Shown here piece by piece: positions 57,575 through 64,000 of a stretch of 64,000 bases of DNA. The translations under genes were made by a program, and so were the position numbers. The stretch is from Calendula officinalis (taxonomy: Eukaryota > Streptophyta > Magnoliopsida > Asterales > Asteraceae): assembly GCA_963853835.1 (NCBI GenBank), contig OY970824.1, positions 47,021,104-47,085,103 on the forward strand, in the 5' to 3' direction. How positions within the stretch are numbered: the stretch's first letter is position 1; each line of letters begins with the position of its first letter. Under the pieces are notes generated by a model. That model had not been told where the DNA came from. It saw only the letters and a list, made by a program, of their open reading frames with translations, and did no database searches.

Positions 57575-60175
57575 TTGGATATTGAAGAGTTCGGGCCGAA
57601 GAGTGATGTTCGGGCCGAAGTGGTGTTCGTGCCGAAGTGGGATGTTCGGGCCGAAGTGGTGTTCGGGCCGAAGTTCGGTGTTCGTGCCGAGGATGATGTT
57701 CGGGCCGAGGTTGAAGTTCGGGCCGAAAATGAAGTTCGGGCCGGGAACAGTGAAGAGTTCGGGCCGAACTTGTTCTTGGCAGTGATGAACGAACCATCTA
57801 TTTTGGTTACTCGTGGGCGTGAAACGGACACCCGAGCTGAAAGTTATGAATGTTTTAGTATAGCACCTTTTGTCACACAATCTTGGATATTGAAGAGTTC
57901 GGGCCGAAGAGGGATGTTCGGGCCGAAGTGGTGTTCGGGCCGAAGTGGGATGTTCGGGCCGAAGTGGTGTTCGGGCCGAAGTTCGGTGTTCGGGCCGAGC
58001 ATGATGTTCGGTCCGAGGTTGAAGTTCGGGCCGAGGTCGGAGTTCGGGCCGAGGTTGAAGTTCGGGCCGAAAATGAAGTTCGGGCCGGGAACAGTGAAGA
58101 GTTCGGGCACCTTTTGTCACACAATCTTGGATATTGAAGAGTTCGGGCCGAAGAGTGATGTTCGGGCCGAAGTGGTGATCGGGCCGAAGTGGGATGGTCG
58201 GGCCGAAGTGGTGTTCGGGCCGAAGTTCGGTGTTCGGGCCGAGGATGATGTTATGGCCGAGGTTGTAGTTCGGGCCGAGGTCGGAGTTCGGGCCGAGGTT
58301 GAAGTTCGGGCCGAGGTTGAAGTTCGGGCCGAAAATGAAGTTCGGGCCGGGAACAGTGAAGAGTTCGGGCCGAACTTGTTCTTGGCAGTGACGAACGAAC
58401 CAGCTATTTTGGTTAATCGTGGGCGTGAATCGGACACCTGAGCTGAAAGTTATGAATGTTTTAATATAGCACCTTTTGTCACACAATCTTGGATATTGAA
58501 GAGTTCGGGCCAAAGAGGGATGTTCGGGCCGAAGTGGTGTTCGGGCCGAAGTGGGATGTTCGGGCCGAAGTGGTGTTTGGGCCGAAGTTCAGTGTTCGGG
58601 TCGAGGATGATGTTCGAGCCGAGGTTGAAGTTTGGGCCGAGGTCGGAGATCGGGCCGAGGTTGAAGTTCGGGCCGAAAATGAAGTTCGGGCCGGGAATAG
58701 TGAAGAGTTCGGGCCGAACTTGTTCTTGGCAGTGACGAACGAACCAACTATTTTGCTTACTCGTGGGCGTGAAACGGACACCCGAACTGAAAGTTATGAA
58801 TGTTTTAGTATAGCACCTTTTGTCACACAATCTTGGATATTGAAGAGTTCGGACCGAAGAGTGATGTTCGGGCCGAAGTGGGATGTTCGGGCCGAAGTGG
58901 TGTTCGGGCAGAAGTTCGGTGTTCGGGCCGAGGATGATGTTCGGGCCGAGGTTGAAGTTCGGGCCGAGGTCGGAGTTCGGGCCGAGGTTGAAGTTCGGGC
59001 CGAAAATGAAGTTCGGGCCGGGAACATTGAAGAGTTCGGGCCGAACTTGTTCTTGGCACTGACGAACGAACCAGCTATTTTGCTTACTCGTGGGCGTGAA
59101 ACGGACACCCGAACTGAAAGTTATGAATGTTTTAGTATAGCACCTTTTGTCACACAATCTTGGATATTGAAGAGTTCGGGCCGAAGTGGGATGGTCGGGC
59201 CGAAGTGGTGTTCGGGCCGAAGTGGGATGGTCGGGTCGAAGTGGTGTTCGGGCCGAAGTTCGGTGTTCGGGCCGAGGATGATGTTCTGGCCGAGGTTGAA
59301 GTTCGGGCCGAGGTCGGAGTTCGGGCCGAAAATGAAGTTCGGGCCGGGAACAGTGAAGAGTTCGGGCCGAGCTTGTTCTTGGCAGTGACGAATGAACCAG
59401 CTATTTTAGTTACTCGTGGGCGTGAAACGGACACCCGAGTAGAAAGTTATGAATGTTTTAGTATAGCACCTTTTGTCACACAATCTTGGATATTGAAGAG
59501 TTCGTGCCGAAGAGGGATGTTCGGGCCGAAGTGGTGTTCGGGCCGAAGTGGGATGTTCGGGCCGAAGTGGTGTTCGGGCCTAAGAGTGGTGTTCGGGCCG
59601 AAGTTCGGTGTTCGGGCCGAGGATGATGTTCGGGCCGAGGTTGAAGTTCGGGCCGAGGTTGAAGTTCGGGCCGAAAATGAAGTTCGGCCCGAGAATAGTG
59701 AAGAGTTCGGGCCGAACTTGTTCTTGGCAGTGACGAACGAACCAGCTATTTTGCTTACTCGTGGGCGTGAAACGGACACCCGAGCAGGAAGTTATGAATG
59801 TTTTAGTATAGCACCTTTTGTCACACAATCTTGGATATTGAAGAGTTCGTGCCGAAGAGGGATGTTCGGGCCGAAGTGGTGTTCGGGCCGAAGTGGGATG
59901 TTCGGGCCGAAGTGGTGTTCGGGCCGAAGAGTGGTGTTCGGGCCGAAGTTCGGTGTTCGGGCCGAGGATGATGTTCGGGCCGAGGTCGGAGTTCGGGCCG
60001 AGGTTGAAGTTCGGGCCGAATATGAAGTTCGGGCCGGGAATAGTGAAGAGTTCGGGCCGAACTTGTTCTTGGCAGTGACGAACGAACCAGCTATTTTGCT
60101 TACTCGTGGGCGTGAAACGGACACCCGAACTGAAAGTTATGAATGTTTTAGTATAGCACCTTTTGTCACACAATC
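57575..60175 (+). repeat. Same HOR, copy 2 (2,601 bp)
   Basis: Monomers start at 57575, 57883, 58127, 58489, 58833, 59160, 59486 and 59831, in the order of copy 1. The fifth is shortened (327 bp), and the sixth is a plain type G monomer (326 bp) where copy 1 has the 435-bp fusion. The 126-bp length difference between copies is thus confined to two monomers. Confidence 0.92.
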
Positions 60176-62592
60176 TTGGATATTGAAGAGTTCGGGTCGA
60201 AGAGTGATGTTCGGGCCGAAGTGGTGTTCGTGCCGAAGTGGGATGTTCGGGCCGAAGTGGTGTTCGGGCCGAAGTTCGGTGTTCGTGCCGAGGATGATGT
60301 TCGGGCCGAGGTTGAAGTTCGGGCCGGGAACAGTGAAGAGTTCGGGCCGAACTTGTTCTTGGCAGTGATGAACGAACCATCTATTTTGGTTACTCGTGGG
60401 CGTGAAACGGACACCCGAGCTGAAAGTTATGAATGTTTTAGTATAGCACCTTTTGTCACACAATCTTGGATATTGAAGAGTTCGGGCCGAAGAGGGATGT
60501 TCGGGCCGAAGTGGTGTTCGGGCCGAAGTGGGATGTTCGGGCCGAAGTGGTGTTCGGGCCGAAGTTCGGTGTTCGGGCCGAGCATGATGTTCGGTCCGAG
60601 GTTGAAGTTCGGGCCGAGGTCGGAGTTCGGGCCGAGGTTGAAGTTCGGGCCGAAAATGAAGTTCGGGCCGGGAACAGTGAAGAGTTCGGGCACCTTTTGT
60701 CACACAATCTTGGATATTGAAGAGTTCGGGCCGAAGAGTGATGTTCGGGCCGAAGTGGTGTTCGGGCCGAAGTGGGATGGTCGGGCCGAAGTGGTGTTCG
60801 GGCCGAAGTTCGGTGTTCGGGCCGAGGATGATGTTATGGCCGAGGTTGTAGTTCGGGCCGAGGTCGGAGTTCGGGCCGAGGTTGAAGTTCGGGCCGAGGT
60901 TGAAGTTCGGGCCGAAAACGAAGTTCGGGCCGGGAACAGTGAAGAGTTCTGGTCGAACTTGTTCTTGGCAGTGACGAACGAACCGGCTATTTTGGTTACT
61001 CGTGGGCGTGAAACGGACACCCGAGCTGAAAGTTATGAATGTTTTAGTATAGCACCTTTTGTCACACAATCATGGATATTGAAGAGTTCGGGCCGAAGAG
61101 GGATGTTCCGGCCGATGTGGTGTTCGGGCCGAAGTGGGATGTTCGGGCCGAAGTGGTGTTCGGGCTGAAGTTCGGTGTTCGGGCCGAGAATGATGTTCGG
61201 GCCGAGGTCGGAGTTCGGGCCGAGGTTGGAGTTCGGGCCGAAAATGAAGTTCGGGCCGAAAATGAAGTTCGGGCCGGGAACAGTGAAGAGTTCGGGCACC
61301 TTTTGTCACACAATCTTGGATATTGAAGAGTTCGGGCCGAAGAGTGATGTTCGGGCCGAAGTGGTGTTCGGGCCGATGTGGGATGGTCGGGCCGAAGTGG
61401 TGTTCGGGCCGAAGTTCGGTGTTCGGGCCGAGGATGATGTTATGGCCGAGGTTGTAGTTCGGGCCGAGGTCGGAGTTCGGGCCGAGGTTGAAGTTCGGGC
61501 CGAGGTTGAAGTTCGGGCCGAAAATGAAGTTCGGGCCGGGAACAGTGAAGAGTTCTGGTCGAACTTGTTCTTGGCAGTGACGAACGAACCGGCTATTTTG
61601 GTTACTCGTGGGCGTGAAACGGACACCCGAGCTGAAAGTTATGAATGTTTTAGTATAGCACCTTTTGTCACACAATCATGGATATTGAAGAGTTCGGGCC
61701 GAAGAGGGATGTTCCGGCCGATGTGGTGTTCGGGCCGAAGTGGGATGTTCGGGCCGAAGTGGTGTTCGGGCTGAAGTTCGGTGTTCGGGCCGAGAATGAT
61801 GTTCGGGCCGAGGTCGGAGTTCGGGCCGAGGTTGGAGTTCGGGCCGAAAATGAAGTTCGGGCCGGGAACAGTGAAGAGTTCGGGCACCTTTTGTCACACA
61901 ATCTTGGATATTGAAGAGTTCGGGCCGAAGAGTGATGTTCGGGCCGAAGTGGGATGGTCGGGCCGAAGTGGTGTTCGGGCCGAAGTTCGGTGTTCGGGCC
62001 GAGGATGATGTTATGGCCGAGGTTGTAGTTCGGGCCAAGGTCGGAGTTCGGGCCGAGGTTGAAGTTCGGGCCGAGGTTGAAGTTCGGGCCGAAAATGAAG
62101 TTCGGGCCGGGAACAGTGAAGAGTTCGGGTCGAACTTGTTCTTGGCAGTGACGAACGAACCGGCTATTTTGGTTACTCGTGGGCGTGAAACGGACACCCG
62201 AGCTGAAAGTTATGAATGTTTTAGTATAGCACCTTTTGTCACACAATCATGGATATTGAAGAGTTCGGGCCGAAGAGGGATGTTCCGGCCGATTTGGTGT
62301 TCGGGCCGAAGTGGGATGTTCGGGCCGAAGTGGTGTTCGGGCTGAAGTTCGGTGTTCGGGCCGAGAATGATGTTCGGGCCGAGGTCGGAGTTCGGGCCGA
62401 GGTTGGAGTTCGGGCAGAAAATGAAGTTCGGGCCGAAAATGAAGTTCGGGCCGGGAACAGTGAAGAGTTCGGGCCGAACTTGTTCTTGGCAGTGACGAAC
62501 GAACCAGCTATTTTGCTTACTCGTGGGCGTGAAACGGACACCCGAACTGAAAGTTATGAATGTTTTAGTATAGCACCTTTTGTCACACAATC
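60176..62592 (+). repeat. Rearranged copy 3 with internal 606/571-bp dimers
   Basis: The copy starts like copies 1 and 2 (60176, 60466, 60710). From 61072 it switches to pairs of a linker-deleted type A monomer followed by a GTTATGGCC monomer: 61072 + 61316 (606 bp) and 61678 + 61904 (571 bp). A full-linker type A monomer follows at 62249. TTCTGGTCGAAC near 60948 and 61554 tags the duplicated pair. Confidence 0.9.
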
Positions 62593-64000
62593 TTGGATAT
62601 TGAAGAGTTCGGGCCGAAGAGTGATGTTCGGGCCGAAGTGGTGTTCGTGCCGAAGTGGGATGTTCGGGCCGAAGTGGTGTTCGGGCCGAAGTTCGGTGTT
62701 CGTGCCGAGGATGATGTTCGGGCCGAGGTTGAAGTTCGGGCCGAAAATGAAGTTCGGGCCGGGAACAGTGAAGAGTTCGGGCCGAACTTGTTCTTGGCAG
62801 TGATGAACGAACCATCTATTTTGGTTACTCGTGGGCGTGAAACGGACACCCGAGCTGAAAGTTATGAATGTTTTAGTATAGCACATTTTGTCACACAATC
62901 TTGGATATTGAAGAGTTCGGGCCGAAGAGGGATGTTCGGGCCGAAGTGGTGTACGGGCCGAAGTGGGATGTTCGGGCCGAAGTGGTGTTCGTGCCGAAGT
63001 TCGGTGTTCGGGCCGAGCATGATGTTCGGTCCGAGGTTGAAGTTCGGGCCGAGGTCGGAGTTCGGGCCGAGGTCGGAGTTCGGGCCGAGGTTGAAGTTCG
63101 GGCCGAAAATGAAGTTCGGGCCGGGAACAGTGAAGAGTTCGGGCACCTTTTGTCACACAATCTTGGATATTGAAGAGTTCGGGCCGAAGAGTGATGTTCG
63201 GGGCGAAGTGGTGTTCGGGCCGAAGTGGGATGGTCGGGCCGAAGTGGTGTTCGGGCCGAAGTTCGGTGTTCGGGCCAAGGATGATGTTATGGCCGAGGTT
63301 GTAGTTCGGGCCGAGGTCGGAGTTCGGGCCGAGGTTGAAGTTCGGGCCGAGGTTGAAGTTCGGGCCGAAAATGAAGTTCGGGCCGGGAACAGTGAAGAGT
63401 TCTGGTCGAACTTGTTCTTGGCAGTGACGAACGAACCGGCTATTTTGGTTACTCGTGGGCGTGAAACGGACACCCGAGCTGAAAGTTATGAATGTTTTAG
63501 TATAGCACCTTTTGTCACACAATCATGGATATTGAAGAGTTCGGGCCGAAGAGGGATGTTCCGGCCGATGTGGTGTTCGGGCCGAAGTGGGATGTTCGGG
63601 CCGAAGTGGTGTTCGGGCTGAAGTTCGGTGTTCGGGCCGAGAATGATGTTCGGGCCGAGGTCGGAGTTCGGGCCGAGGTTGGAGTTCGGGCCGAAAATGA
63701 AGTTCAGGCCGGGAACAGTGAAGAGTTCGGGCACCTTTTGTCACACAATCTTGGATATTGAAGAGTTCGGGCCGAAGAGTGATGTTCGGGCCGAAGTGGT
63801 GTTCGGGCCGAAGTGGGATGGTCGGGCCGAAGTGGTGTTCGGGCCGAAGTTCGGTGTTCGGGCCGAGGATGATGTTATGGCCGAGGTTGTAGTTCGGGCC
63901 GAGGTCGGAGTTCGGGCCGAGGTTGAAGTTCGGGCCGAGGTTGAAGTTCGGGCCGAAAATGAAGTTCGGGCCGGGAACAGTGAAGAGTTCGGGTCGAACT
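62593..64000 (+). repeat. Fourth copy, running off the window
   Basis: Monomers start at 62593, 62901, 63163, 63525 and 63751. They follow the start of copy 3, but the 606-bp pair type (linker-deleted A, then GTTATGGCC) begins at 63525. The second monomer has 18 extra bp in a doubled GGTCGGAG subrepeat near 63056-63090. The last base of the window lies inside a monomer, so the array continues. Confidence 0.9.

Larger units (their letters stand above)
1..64000. repeat. Tandem satellite array, ~344-bp monomer, whole window
   Basis: Every part of the window reads as the same repeat unit in one orientation, about 190 monomers by my count, with no interruption by unrelated sequence. Most monomers start at a conserved TTGGATATTGAAGAG word (or a one-base variant such as ATGGATATT), and successive starts lie 326, 344 or 362 bp apart; other lengths occur locally. 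Neither end of the window leaves the array, so this is an internal slice. All stretches longer than 300 bases without a gene, meaning the entire window, hold this satellite only. By hand count the 18-bp subrepeat is 11/18 G+C, with G far exceeding C on this strand. The layout is typical of eukaryotic heterochromatic satellites; centromeric function is inference. I do not recognise the family. Confidence 0.98.

Noticed and set aside
56106..57785. 559-codon open frame on the plus strand as a repeat-protein gene
   Set aside because: It is built from satellite monomers, starts at the common TTGGATATT word, has counterparts in other frames and on the other strand, and the repeat does not preserve frame generally. 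No promoter, intron structure or unique domain is visible.
1..64000. rDNA intergenic spacer subrepeats
   Set aside because: No 18S, 5.8S, 28S or 5S sequence was seen in 64 kb, far longer than a usual spacer.
1..64000. Transposable element with internal tandem repeats
   Set aside because: No terminal repeats, target-site duplications, transposase or reverse transcriptase coding sequence were found, and no monomer is interrupted by foreign sequence.

Overview
The whole 64 kb window is one uninterrupted, head-to-tail tandem satellite array. I see no protein-coding gene, RNA gene, transposon, CRISPR array or unique-sequence island. The array runs off both ends, so its true length is more than 64 kb. 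This points to the satellite heterochromatin of a eukaryote (centromeric, pericentromeric or other constitutive heterochromatin) in a long-read assembly. No bacterial or phage replicon is known to carry 64 kb of one ~344-bp repeat without genes. I do not recognise the family and cannot name the species.

The basic monomer is 344 bp with two parts. The first is a block of about 216 bp made of 12 short subrepeats, each starting with the near-perfect dyad TTCGGGCCGAA; subrepeats are 18 bp, with some alternating 17/19-bp pairs and one of 23 bp. The second is a 128-bp linker without the dyad, running roughly from TTGTTCTTGGCAG to GGATATTGAAGAG. Monomers differ mainly by whole subrepeats (326, 344, 362 bp, and rarer 398 and 435 bp), by a recurrent 100-bp linker deletion (244-bp monomers and shorter relatives, 15 copies), or by one extra 19-bp subrepeat (345 bp). 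I count about 190 monomers, all in the same orientation.

Monomers fall into diagnostic types (A to G below) arranged in nested higher-order repeats (HORs). From left to right: a broken monomer pair (1-545); a 13-monomer, 4,471-bp HOR and its partial second copy (546-7785); a mixed segment (7786-9331); a 12-monomer, 4,074-bp HOR in two full copies and a shorter third (9332-19851); a bridge related to 6.1-6.8 kb (19852-21552); a multi-kilobase HOR family with an internal 8-monomer, 2,687-bp duplication (21553-39822); a segment related to 8.0-9.7 kb (39823-41452); a 6-monomer, 1,983-bp HOR in three copies (44459-51747); a 1,034-bp trimer in two copies (52780-54847); and an 8-monomer HOR of 2.4-2.7 kb in three copies plus a partial fourth (54848-64000).

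Open frames of up to about 560 codons occur on both strands but are repeat artefacts. The usual monomer lengths leave remainder 2 on division by 3, so the frame slips at each monomer, and the linker supplies stops. Long frames appear only where 345-, 435- or 244-bp monomers restore frame or delete the stops. The points of interest are the repeat architecture, its amplification history, the dense dyad/CpG lattice and the marked G-over-C strand asymmetry.
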